The notes under the pieces are model-generated. The model had not been told where the DNA came from, ran no database searches, and saw only the letters and a program-made list of their open reading frames with translations. DNA of 38,685 bases from positions 1-38,685 of the forward strand of contig JAOMSY010000009.1 of the NCBI GenBank assembly GCA_028355575.1, read 5' to 3'. Positions 16,817 to 24,715 of this stretch are shown here, in pieces; position 1 is the stretch's first letter; each line of letters starts with the position of its first letter. Origin of the DNA: Francisellaceae bacterium. Lineage in GTDB: Bacteria > Pseudomonadota > Gammaproteobacteria > Francisellales > Francisellaceae. The position numbers and the translations under genes were made by a program.

Positions 16817-18079
16817 TTAAATCTCGACAAGAATAACCATAAGTCCACCACTCGGTTTATTTTTAAATTCAACGATAAGGGAATGTACTTGTGCTATTTG
16901 TTTTACAATGGCCAAGCCTAGACCAGTCCCTCCCGTTTTCCTTGACCGAGAAGTATCAGCTCTGAAAAATGGCTTACCCAATAATCTAAGTTGTTTCTCT
17001 GGTACGCCAGGGCCATTGTCTTCTACAGTAATTTGTATTTTATTGTCGATATTCACATCTAAATTAATTGAGCATACCTTGCCATAGCTTTTGGCATTAC
17101 TTATCAAATTCAGCATCATTCGCTTGAATAGCACAGGCTCTACCTCATAAAAAATATTAGCTTTACTAGAAGTGAAAGTGATTTGATGGTTAGAAGAGCT
17201 TGCTTCCTTGGAAATGTCTGACAAGAGGTTGTTTAAATTAATGTTATCTTTCTTAACATGGTCAAACCCTTTAGCATATTGTAGTGATGTGTTAACAATT
17301 TTATTAATATCGCTGGTTAATCTTAAGAGGTCTTTTGAGAAACTTTGGTCTTCAAGTAAATATAGTTTTAGTTCTAATTCTGTTAAAGGTGTTTTTAAGT
17401 CATGGGAAAGCGCACTGAGCATTAATGACTTCTGGTCCATAAGCGTTTGTACTTCCGAAATAAGTTCACCAGTTAGATCTTTTGGTTTTGCATCTATGTT
17501 GTTATCGTCCCGCTTAGTTAGGAAACCTTTCAAGATTCTTGCTTTAAAACTAAAGTTAAACCCATAAATAAAAATTGCCCAAGCGATAATAAACGCCAAC
17601 ATGAAAATTATAGATACAATAAAACTATTCCAAAACACATCAGGGATTACTTTGAACTGTATATTTATTGCAATGTTTTGCCCAGGAAGATCAATTTTCA
17701 TTAAAAATGGATTTGATATATAGTTTGTAAGATAAAATGGTGAGCTATTTAGATGGCTGGGTATAGGATGGTCTAAATATTTAATTTGCCAAATAGGGAT
17801 AACATTTAAGCTGTTTGTGATGCTTTTTACTCTTGGAAAAACGGTTTCTTTTAACTGTGAAATTACTGCCTTATCTGAAATATCATAATCTAGTGTCTCT
17901 AAATTAGATTTAATGGTGTATAGAACATACGGCTTTTCTTTCTTAAATTTTTCAGCAATACTTTGCTGGCTAATTGCTTGAATGCAGACTAGAAATATTA
18001 TTTGTAAGAGAATGAATAAGAAGCAAGCATAGGTGAGGTGGTGGTATCCAATGTAAAATGCTTGATTACGGGTCTTCAT
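16817..18079 (-). CDS. Sensor histidine kinase (EnvZ/OmpR class)
   Basis: This 420-residue membrane kinase has TM1 at about 17-38, a periplasmic loop of about 110 residues, and TM2 at about 152-175. The HisKA dimerisation helix carries the H-box ALSHDLKTPLTEL (phospho-acceptor H226). The ATPase domain has the N-box LNLISNAKSYG, G1 EDNGPGVPEKQL, and G2 KTGGTGLGLAIVK. A complete HAMP domain is not obvious between TM2 and the H-box. Its natural partner is the OmpR-type regulator at 19345-20118 on the same strand. A divergent membrane protein gene lies between them, so the pair is not in the usual contiguous operon. The signal sensed is unknown. Confidence 0.93.
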   Translation of the reverse strand: MKTRNQAFYIGYHHLTYACFLFILLQIIFLVCIQAISQQSIAEKFKKEKPYVLYTIKSNLETLDYDISDKAVISQLKETVFPRVKSITNSLNVIPIWQIKYLDHPIPSHLNSSPFYLTNYISNPFLMKIDLPGQNIAINIQFKVIPDVFWNSFIVSIIFMLAFIIAWAIFIYGFNFSFKARILKGFLTKRDDNNIDAKPKDLTGELISEVQTLMDQKSLMLSALSHDLKTPLTELELKLYLLEDQSFSKDLLRLTSDINKIVNTSLQYAKGFDHVKKDNINLNNLLSDISKEASSSNHQITFTSSKANIFYEVEPVLFKRMMLNLISNAKSYGKVCSINLDVNIDNKIQITVEDNGPGVPEKQLRLLGKPFFRADTSRSRKTGGTGLGLAIVKQIAQVHSLIVEFKNKPSGGLMVILVEI

Positions 18080-18096
18080 TTAATTTGTGATCGAAT

Positions 18097-18125
18097 GTTA
18101 CATGAATAATATCTTAGCTTATAAT
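18097..18125 (+). promoter_or_regulatory. Promoter for the 12-TM protein gene
   Basis: GTTACA (18097-18102) and a perfect TATAAT (18120-18125) are separated by 17 bases, 30 bp before the ATG at 18155, within the 75-bp gap to the divergent kinase gene. Confidence 0.45.
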
Positions 18126-18154
18126 TTTAATAGTTGTTACTGTGATAATTATTT

Positions 18155-19342
18155 ATGAAAGTATCATATTATATTAGGGCCTCTGCTAGCTTTTTGTTTG
18201 GCATGTTGTTTGCCTTGTTTGTAATTAGTGTTAATCACGAAAAAACATATATGATTGTGCTGCCAAGTATTATGGGCCTGTTACCCTCAATGGTTCTTGG
18301 TTCATTAATGTGTAGCATGCTTTCTGGAGAGGCTTATTTAATCAAAAAAGTATTTCTTAGCTTGAGGCTATTTTCAATTATTTTTATCTGTATAAGTATT
18401 TTTATTTTTGGCTTTTTAGCTGAAATATTTTTTACAGATAGTATATATGCCATTATTTTTAGTGCATTATTTGGACTTTTCTTGGGATATACTTTTGCCG
18501 ACTGGCACGTACTATTATATCGGGCGACGTACAATAAAACTTTGATCACTGTTTCAGCAATCATATTTATTTTTGGGCAATATTTTTCCATTGGGCTGTA
18601 TAGTATTCTTTCAGTCATGCTTGATGCTCAGCAGGCATACCCAGTATCGATAGTAATTTGTCTAATATGTTCAGTCTTGCTGGTACTGCTTACTTATTTA
18701 GATGGAGTGGTGAAGACAGAAAGAAATGAATATGTTGCGCCAGTATTAAATGATTTTTTATTGACGCAGTTACAATTGCTTTTATTGATTTTGATAGCAG
18801 CACAAGCAATCGTTTTATTAGCTGTTGTTGAGTATTGTTTTCAAGAAAATCTTAATGAAAACCAATGGGTGCAGAACTTTAGTGATATTGAGTCAATCTG
18901 GTCAACGGTTATTTCAGTCGTAACTTTTTTGTTTATAAGTGTTTATGTATTGAGACGGTATGGGAAAATATATCTGGTTTATACTGCAGAGATTATATCC
19001 TGTTTGGTCTTTGTGCTCTTTGTCATAAATATTGTCCTCGAGTACAGGTATGAATACTTATTGTATCTGTGTGTTTTTCTTTCGCAGGGAGCAGCAATAT
19101 TATTATTTATTATTTTTAATAGTTTAGTAATCGATTTTTTCAAATCTGGTACTATCAGGATTTTTGTTCCCATTACAACAGCAATAATGCTTTTTTTTCT
19201 ATCCCTATATCAATCAGTTGTACCTGTGGTGGTAACATTGTCCGTTACAGAAAATAGTATATCAAGTGCATTTACATTAAGTGCTGTTTTAATATTATTT
19301 GTAATATTTTCTGGGCGGATGAGTATTAAATTGATGAAATAA
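18155..19342 (+). CDS. 12-TM membrane protein, possible MFS-like transporter
   Basis: This 395-residue integral membrane protein has about twelve hydrophobic segments (for example 8-27, 31-55, 67-90, 96-114, 126-152, 156-181, 203-226, 245-268, 270-296, 300-326, 333-359, 366-389). Short loops separate them, apart from a central hydrophilic stretch (about 182-200, VVKTERNEYVAPVLND). The six-plus-six layout is that of a major facilitator, but none of the classic MFS motifs stands out and I do not recognise the subfamily. It lies between the histidine kinase and response regulator genes on the opposite strand. Its stop is two bases from that of the regulator gene. A role as target or accessory of the two-component system is suggested by position only. 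Confidence 0.7.
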   Translation: MKVSYYIRASASFLFGMLFALFVISVNHEKTYMIVLPSIMGLLPSMVLGSLMCSMLSGEAYLIKKVFLSLRLFSIIFICISIFIFGFLAEIFFTDSIYAIIFSALFGLFLGYTFADWHVLLYRATYNKTLITVSAIIFIFGQYFSIGLYSILSVMLDAQQAYPVSIVICLICSVLLVLLTYLDGVVKTERNEYVAPVLNDFLLTQLQLLLLILIAAQAIVLLAVVEYCFQENLNENQWVQNFSDIESIWSTVISVVTFLFISVYVLRRYGKIYLVYTAEIISCLVFVLFVINIVLEYRYEYLLYLCVFLSQGAAILLFIIFNSLVIDFFKSGTIRIFVPITTAIMLFFLSLYQSVVPVVVTLSVTENSISSAFTLSAVLILFVIFSGRMSIKLMK

Positions 19343-19344
19343 AT

Positions 19345-20118
19345 TTATAGGCAAGATAATTGTTTGCCATCAAAGTTATATGATAAGTATGAGTCTAATG
19401 TATAGCCTTGTGATCTAACAGCTTTAATGGGGGATGCGGAATTATGACCTTGAGTTAGTTTATTGCGAAGACGATGTACGTGTATATTGACATCTCTTGC
19501 CATGTCAGAGTGGCTAGCAAGGTTTAAGTGGCTAGCAATTTCGGTTCTATCAAATGTTTTGCTCGGATCTGACAAAAGCATTTTAAGTAGCATATTTTCC
19601 TTATCTGTTAGATAACAGTCTGGATTGTCTGGTCTTGTTACGAGTGATTTTTTTGGGTAGTACGTCCATTTTCCGAATTCAATACAAGAATAGTTATCAA
19701 TAATTAAATTTAATGCCTCATTTCCATTGGTCGTAATTTTTTCTGGTGAGCTATTTGATTTTAATTTTGTTTTAACTCGTGCTAAAAGCACATGAGGGTT
19801 AAAAGGTTTTTCAATGTAGTCATCAGCCCCAGCTTCAAAACTTAATACGGTTTCGGTAGCATCTGTTACAGCCGTTAGGAATATAATAGGTGTGTTGGCA
19901 TTGTGCTCACGTATGCGTTTGCATACTTCTATACCGTACATATCTGGCAGCATCATGTCTAATAAAATTAAGTCTATGTCATGATTTTGAACTTGTTGTA
20001 TTGCAGATTCTCCGTCTTCAGCTTCTAGAACGGTAAATAAGTAGCGTTCTAGAAATGTTTTTAATGATTCTCGAATACCAGCTTCATCATCTACCAATAA
20101 AATTGTTTTTTTAGACAC
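19345..20118 (-). CDS. OmpR-family response regulator
   Basis: This 257-residue DNA-binding regulator has an N-terminal receiver domain (1-120) with the acidic pocket VDDE, phospho-acceptor D54 in ILLDMMLPD, switch Thr in IFLTA, and Lys in YIEKPFNP. The C-terminal winged helix (about 145-245) includes YLTDKENMLLKMLL, DVNIHVHRLRNKL and the wing AVRSQGYTLD, the OmpR/PhoB pattern. The pairing with the kinase at 16817-18079 is inferred from adjacency. A five-base-pair inverted repeat (GGCAA...TTGCC, 19350-19368) at its 3' end could act as a weak shared terminator with the convergent membrane protein gene. Confidence 0.95.
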   Translation of the reverse strand: MSKKTILLVDDEAGIRESLKTFLERYLFTVLEAEDGESAIQQVQNHDIDLILLDMMLPDMYGIEVCKRIREHNANTPIIFLTAVTDATETVLSFEAGADDYIEKPFNPHVLLARVKTKLKSNSSPEKITTNGNEALNLIIDNYSCIEFGKWTYYPKKSLVTRPDNPDCYLTDKENMLLKMLLSDPSKTFDRTEIASHLNLASHSDMARDVNIHVHRLRNKLTQGHNSASPIKAVRSQGYTLDSYLSYNFDGKQLSCL

Positions 20119-20256
20119 TTTTTACCTGCTATATTTTATTTGCAATATTTATAATATATTATATATGCCTAATACATAAATTGTATTTTTTTTACAATAA
20201 TTTGTTGTTGAAAGCTAGCAAGTCTCGGTAATGATAAGAAATTTAATCAAAACTAT

Positions 20257-20284
20257 TTCAAATTCGATCCAAAAAAAGTATAAT
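20257..20284 (+). promoter_or_regulatory. Promoter of the rpsP operon
   Basis: TTCAAA (20257-20262) and a perfect TATAAT (20279-20284) are separated by 16 bases, about 43 bp ahead of the rpsP start. Confidence 0.5.
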
Positions 20285-20326
20285 TCAGCGGTTTAGAATT
20301 ATGTAATAATTAATTTGGAGATTTTG

Positions 20327-20578
20327 ATGGTAGTGATTCGTTTATCAAGAGGCGGTTCTAAAAAACGCCCATTTTACAAAATTGTGGTTGCAGATAGTCG
20401 TATGCCTCGTGATGGTCGATACATAGAAAGAATTGGTTTTTATAACCCAATGGCTAAAGAGCATGAAGAATCATTGCGTTTAGACATTGAAAGAATTGAC
20501 TATTGGGTTTCTAAGGGCGCTAAACTATCTGACACTGTTTCATCCCTTAGCAAAAAACAAAGAAAGCAAGCTGCATAA
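20327..20578 (+). CDS. rpsP: 30S ribosomal protein S16
   Basis: This 83-residue S16 is a small-subunit protein needed for 30S assembly. [20 protein letters not shown] and [18 protein letters not shown] are the family signature. The start is ATG 20327, six bases after the TTTGGAG ribosome site. An in-frame TTG at 20315 lies inside that site and is not credible. It is the first gene of the conserved rpsP-rimM-trmD-rplS operon, with rimM 14 bp downstream. Confidence 0.98.
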   Translation: MVVIRLSRGGSKKRPFYKIVVADSRMPRDGRYIERIGFYNPMAKEHEESLRLDIERIDYWVSKGAKLSDTVSSLSKKQRKQAA

Positions 20579-20592
20579 ATTTTTTCAATAAT

Positions 20593-21090
20593 ATGTATAT
20601 TGTAATGGCTAAAATTGGTTCGCCACATGCTTTAGGTGGCGATATGGTCTTGCACTATTATACAGATTCCATGGAAAGCTTATTAAAGTATTCAATCTGG
20701 TTTATTAAACTTAAAAATTGCACTAATTGGTCTCCTTTGTCATCAGAAGAAGTCTATCGAGTTGGTTCTAAAATAATTATTAAACTGCCTGATGCTAATA
20801 CCCGAGAGCAAGCTATCAAATATGTAGATGCAGAGATTGGTGTTCTAAGATCAGAATTCCCAGATTTGAAAGATGAGTATTATTGGTTAGATTTGATTGG
20901 ATGTGATGTAATTGACCAAGAAAGTCAGTATCTCGGTAAAGTCGATTCTTTAATAGAAACTGGTGCAAATGATGTATTGGTCATTAAAGGTGATCATGAA
21001 ATATTGATTCCATTTGTATCTAACTATGTTTTGGATGTAGACATAAATAAAAAATGTATAAAAGTATATTGGGAAGAAGACTTTAATTAA
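20593..21090 (+). CDS. rimM: Ribosome maturation factor RimM
   Basis: This 165-residue protein binds S19 and assists 16S processing and 30S maturation. The N-terminal beta-barrel contains the family motif KIGSPHALGGDMVLHYYTDS. The C-terminal PRC-barrel is visible from about residue 95 (EYYWLDLIGCDVID, then GKVDSLIETGANDVLVI and ILIPFVSNYVLDVD). No clear Shine-Dalgarno precedes the ATG, so translation probably follows from rpsP. Its stop and the trmD start share one base (TAATG), implying translational coupling. Confidence 0.95.
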   Translation: MYIVMAKIGSPHALGGDMVLHYYTDSMESLLKYSIWFIKLKNCTNWSPLSSEEVYRVGSKIIIKLPDANTREQAIKYVDAEIGVLRSEFPDLKDEYYWLDLIGCDVIDQESQYLGKVDSLIETGANDVLVIKGDHEILIPFVSNYVLDVDINKKCIKVYWEEDFN

Positions 21091-21842
21091 TGAAGAAAAT
21101 TGCCGTAATTAGCATCTTTCCCAAAATGTTCGAAGCTGTTTCTCATTATGGTGTATCAAGAAAAGCGATAGAGAATGGACTGGTTGATATTCTCTGTTTT
21201 AATCCTAGAGATTTCACTCAAGATAGTTATAAGTCAGTAGATGACCGCCCATTCGGTGGTGGTCCTGGTATGGTAATGTTAGCTGAGCCGTTATATAAGG
21301 CTATAAAAAGTGCAAAAACAGCTTTAGGTCACGATTCAAAAGTGATATATTTATCTCCGCAAGGAAAACAAGTAACGCAAAGTAAAATTAATGCGATGTC
21401 ACTATCTAGCGCTTCTACTATATTTATATGTGGTAGGTACGAAGGCATTGATGAGCGCATAATTGATACTTGTATTGATGAAGAGCTATCTATTGGTGAT
21501 TTTGTTGTGAGTGGTGGTGAGCTACCAGCAATGATATTGATAGATGCGATGATTCGACTTGTACCAGGTGTGCTTGGTCACGGACAATCTGCTGTTGAAG
21601 ATTCTTTCTATAACGGTTTATTGGATTGTCCTCATTATACGCGACCAGCTGAGCTTGATAAGCTTGGGGATGTGCCATCAGTTTTGCTAAATGGAAATCA
21701 TAAAGAGATTTCTGCTTGGCGGAAACAGCAATCTCTTAGCAGGACACTTGAACGGCGACCAGAAATGATTGATAGCCAATGCTTGTCTCAGAAAGATATT
21801 CAGTTATTAACTGAATACAAAAATAAGACAAAGACAATGTAA
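21090..21842 (+). CDS. trmD: tRNA (guanine-N1-)-methyltransferase TrmD
   Basis: This 250-residue SPOUT methyltransferase makes m1G37 in tRNA, which prevents frameshifting. The N-terminal start KKIAVISIFPKMFEAV is typical. The trefoil-knot SAM site is visible as GGGPGMVMLAEPL, FICGRYEGIDERI and SIGDFVVSGGELPAM, followed by RLVPGVLG. The C-terminal helical domain ends with the expected RRPEMI region. The length is normal. It is coupled to rimM by a one-base overlap, and rplS follows 9 bp later with an AAGGAA ribosome site. Confidence 0.98.
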   Translation: MKKIAVISIFPKMFEAVSHYGVSRKAIENGLVDILCFNPRDFTQDSYKSVDDRPFGGGPGMVMLAEPLYKAIKSAKTALGHDSKVIYLSPQGKQVTQSKINAMSLSSASTIFICGRYEGIDERIIDTCIDEELSIGDFVVSGGELPAMILIDAMIRLVPGVLGHGQSAVEDSFYNGLLDCPHYTRPAELDKLGDVPSVLLNGNHKEISAWRKQQSLSRTLERRPEMIDSQCLSQKDIQLLTEYKNKTKTM

Positions 21843-21851
21843 GGAAATATA

Positions 21852-22199
21852 ATGAAGAATAAATTTATTGAATTAGTAGAAAAGAACCAATTACGAACAG
21901 ATATACCTAAATTCAGCGTAGGTGATACTATCGTTGTTAATATTTGGATTAGAGAGGGTGAGCGTAAACGTGTTCAGGCATTTGAAGGTGTAGTAATTGC
22001 GATACGTAATCGTGGTTTACATTCTGCATTCACTGTCAGAAAAATGTCCAGTGGCGAAGGTGTAGAAAGAATTTTCCAAACACATAGTCCTCTAATTGAT
22101 AGCATTAAGCTTAAAAGAAAAGGTAAAGTACGTAGAGCTAAATTGTACTATCTTCGTGATCGTACTGGTAAAGCGGCTCGTATTAAAGAAAAAGTATAG
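21852..22199 (+). CDS. rplS: 50S ribosomal protein L19
   Basis: This 115-residue L19 is a large-subunit protein at the 30S interface. [34 protein letters not shown] and [20 protein letters not shown] are the family landmarks. An AAGGAA site precedes the ATG. It ends the ribosomal part of the operon; xerD follows 30 bp downstream on the same strand. Confidence 0.98.
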   Translation: MKNKFIELVEKNQLRTDIPKFSVGDTIVVNIWIREGERKRVQAFEGVVIAIRNRGLHSAFTVRKMSSGEGVERIFQTHSPLIDSIKLKRKGKVRRAKLYYLRDRTGKAARIKEKV

Positions 22200-22229
22200 T
22201 TACTATTTTTTACCTAACTCTTTAAATGC

Positions 22230-23129
22230 ATGGATAATGCATCATCACAAATCAAAACTCTGTTTGAAAATGATTTAATTGTTCAAGATGGATTGAGCCA
22301 TAATACAGTTAAATCATATCTATCTGATTTAAATAAATTTGACAATTGGTTATCTAATAAAAATATAAATATTCTAGGTTGTAATAAAAACAACATCAAA
22401 ATATATTTGCATCATCGTTATGATCAAAAAGTTTCTGCAAGATCTTTAGCTCGCTCATTATCCTCGATTAGGAAATTTTTTATTTGGGCAGTGGATACAA
22501 GCCTGTTAACAGAAAGTCCAGCGGTCGATATTGATATCCCAAAATATACTAAAGCTTTACCAAAGTCGTTATCAATTCAAGATGTTGAAGTATTGTTGAA
22601 TGCACCTGATATCAATGATGACATCGGTTTGCGTGATAAGGCAATGCTAGAAGTGTTGTATGCAACTGGTTTGAGGGTGACTGAGCTTATAGCTATGAAG
22701 TTGGATAATATTAATTTTTTGCAAGGTGTAATCCGTATTATCGGTAAGGGTGCAAAGGAACGTTTGATTCCAATGGGTGAAGTTGCACAAGAATACCTTG
22801 AAAAATATATTAGTAATGCGCGTGATGCATTTCTTTTAGGTTCATTAAATTGTGATGATGTTTTCGTGACTAATCGTGGTAAAGCTATGTCAAGGCAAGC
22901 ATTTTGGTATAGAATTAAGTGTTATTTATCACAAACAAATATTAAAATTAATATTTCACCTCATACTCTAAGACATGCTTTTGCAACACATTTATTAAAT
23001 CACGGAGCTGATTTAAGATCCGTTCAAGTGCTTTTAGGTCACTCTAGCGTTTCAACAACAACAATTTATACACATGTAGCGAAAGAAAGACTTAAGGTTT
23101 TATATAAAAAAAATCACCCAAGAGGGTGA
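22230..23129 (+). CDS. xerD: Site-specific tyrosine recombinase XerD
   Basis: This 299-residue recombinase acts with XerC at dif to resolve chromosome dimers. The N-terminal SAM-like core-binding domain (about 1-95) carries LSHNTVKSYLSDLNKFDNWL. The catalytic domain shows Arg in LYATGLRVTEL, H-x-x-R in SPHTLRHAFATHLLNHG, His in LLGHSSVSTT, and the nucleophile Tyr in TIYTHVAKERL. Length and motifs fit XerD better than XerC. No Shine-Dalgarno is evident, so readthrough from rplS is likely. Its last codons (NHPRG-stop) are formed by the hairpin at 23113-23130 that serves as the sucAB terminator on the other strand. Confidence 0.93.
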   Translation: MDNASSQIKTLFENDLIVQDGLSHNTVKSYLSDLNKFDNWLSNKNINILGCNKNNIKIYLHHRYDQKVSARSLARSLSSIRKFFIWAVDTSLLTESPAVDIDIPKYTKALPKSLSIQDVEVLLNAPDINDDIGLRDKAMLEVLYATGLRVTELIAMKLDNINFLQGVIRIIGKGAKERLIPMGEVAQEYLEKYISNARDAFLLGSLNCDDVFVTNRGKAMSRQAFWYRIKCYLSQTNIKINISPHTLRHAFATHLLNHGADLRSVQVLLGHSSVSTTTIYTHVAKERLKVLYKKNHPRG

Positions 23130-23130
23130 T
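23113..23130 (-). terminator. Rho-independent terminator of the sdh-suc operon, inside the xerD 3' end
   Basis: ATCACCC (23113-23119) pairs with GGGTGAT (23124-23130) across a four-base loop. On the minus strand the hairpin runs into eight or more T residues (complement of the A-run before 23113), 43 bp after the sucB stop. On the plus strand only a weak T-rich stretch follows. Confidence 0.85.
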
Positions 23131-23173
23131 AATAATATTTTTAGTAGGGGCTTAAAGGGCAAATATCTAAAAC

Positions 23174-24703
23174 TTATAGGCCTAATAACATTCTAGCTGG
23201 ATCTTCAATGATTTCTTTAATCATCTTTAAGAATCTCACTGAGACACTACCATCAATAATTCTATGGTCATAAGATAAAGCAATATACATCATTGGACGA
23301 ATTACAACTTCGCCATTTATTGCAACTGGTCGCTCAACAATATTGTGCATTCCTAGAATTGCACTTTGTGGTGCATTAATAATAGGCGTTGACATCATAG
23401 AACCGTATGTTCCACCGTTGGTGATTGTGAATGTACCACCTTGCATTTCTTCAAGGCTTAACTTGCCATCACGCGCTTTTACAGCTTTCTCTACAATTGT
23501 TGCTTCTATATCAGCAAATGAAAGATAATCTGTATCTCTAATAACAGGGACAACTAAACCACGGTCAGAACCAACGGCAACACCAATATCAAAATAGCCA
23601 TGATAAACAATTTCATCACCATCAATTGATGCATTAACATCAGGGAACTTTTTAAGAGCTTCAGTAGCTGCTTTCAAGAAGAAAGACATAAACCCAAGTT
23701 TAGCGCCATGTTCATTTAGGAATTGGTCTTTATATTTTTTACGAAGATCCATAACTGGCTTCATGTCTACTTCGTTGAAAGTCGTTAGGATTGCATTTGA
23801 TTGTTGGACTTCTAATAATCTTCTCGCAACAGTTTGACGCAGTCTTGTCATTCTGACACGTTTCTCAGGGCGATCACCTGTGAATTCTTGTGCAGTAGGT
23901 GCTGCTTTAGGGCTTGGTGCCGGAGAAGAAGCTACTTGTTTTATGTCTTGCTTTGTTACACGCCCATCTTTGCCTGAGCCTTGAATGTTAGATGTGTCAT
24001 CAACGTCGGCTTCTTTAGCAGCTCTGCGTGCTGAAGGAGATAGGTCATGCTGTTTAGAATTGTTTTGGTTAATTGTTTCAGCATTTGAGGATGGAGTGCT
24101 TGCTGAGGCTGTTGGTTCAGGTTGTGATGATGAGCCTGCAGATGATCCGATCGCGCCAATTACTTCTTGTGAGGTAACAGTATCGCCCTCAGCCTTAACC
24201 TGTTTAGTAAGAACGCCTGATGTGGTTGCTGGAACTTCCATCATAACCTTATCAGTTTCAATTTCTACAATGACTTCATCTTGTTCAACGCTATCACCGA
24301 CTTGTTTATGCCAAGTGGCTACTGTTCCTTCAGAAATAGACTCAGGGAAAGATGGTGTTAGAACATCAGTTGCTGGTCCGCTGTCAGAAGTGGGCGCTTC
24401 AGCATTATCATCATTAGCTTGGTCACCACTGTTACCAGAGCCAGCGGATGCGGTTTCAATAGCGCTTGTTGCCTCACCTAGTGAGCCAATAATCTCTTCG
24501 GATATAACAGTTTCACCTTCACCTTTAATTATTTTTCCAATAACGCCAGCTTCAGTTGCTGGAACTTCCATAACAACTTTATCTGTTTCGACTTCAACAA
24601 TAATTTCATCTTGCGCTACGGTATCACCTTCTTTTTTATGCCAAGCTGCAATTGTACCTTCAGATATTGACTCTGGAAAAGTTGGGACTTTAATATCAGA
24701 CAT
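23174..24703 (-). CDS. sucB: 2-oxoglutarate dehydrogenase E2, dihydrolipoyl succinyltransferase with two lipoyl domains
   Basis: This 509-residue E2 core of the 2-oxoglutarate dehydrogenase complex moves succinyl groups to CoA. It has two tandem lipoyl domains (about 1-78 and 117-190), each with a lipoylated Lys in [10 protein letters not shown] or [10 protein letters not shown]. Ala/Ser/Pro-rich linkers follow, then a peripheral subunit-binding domain ([16 protein letters not shown] ... [11 protein letters not shown]). The C-terminal acyltransferase ends with the catalytic [10 protein letters not shown]. Enterobacterial SucB has one lipoyl domain and about 405 residues; two domains are known from Francisella SucB. 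It lies 12 bp after sucA and is the last gene of the operon. No lpd or sucCD follows. Confidence 0.96.
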   Translation of the reverse strand: MSDIKVPTFPESISEGTIAAWHKKEGDTVAQDEIIVEVETDKVVMEVPATEAGVIGKIIKGEGETVISEEIIGSLGEATSAIETASAGSGNSGDQANDDNAEAPTSDSGPATDVLTPSFPESISEGTVATWHKQVGDSVEQDEVIVEIETDKVMMEVPATTSGVLTKQVKAEGDTVTSQEVIGAIGSSAGSSSQPEPTASASTPSSNAETINQNNSKQHDLSPSARRAAKEADVDDTSNIQGSGKDGRVTKQDIKQVASSPAPSPKAAPTAQEFTGDRPEKRVRMTRLRQTVARRLLEVQQSNAILTTFNEVDMKPVMDLRKKYKDQFLNEHGAKLGFMSFFLKAATEALKKFPDVNASIDGDEIVYHGYFDIGVAVGSDRGLVVPVIRDTDYLSFADIEATIVEKAVKARDGKLSLEEMQGGTFTITNGGTYGSMMSTPIINAPQSAILGMHNIVERPVAINGEVVIRPMMYIALSYDHRIIDGSVSVRFLKMIKEIIEDPARMLLGL

Positions 24704-24715
24704 TGTATATTTTCC

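Noticed and set aside
22230-23129. XerD considered as the integrase for the cassette at 34259
   Set aside because: Its motifs and operon position fit housekeeping XerD. It lacks room for the extra domain between the catalytic boxes that is typical of IntI and lies 11 kb away.
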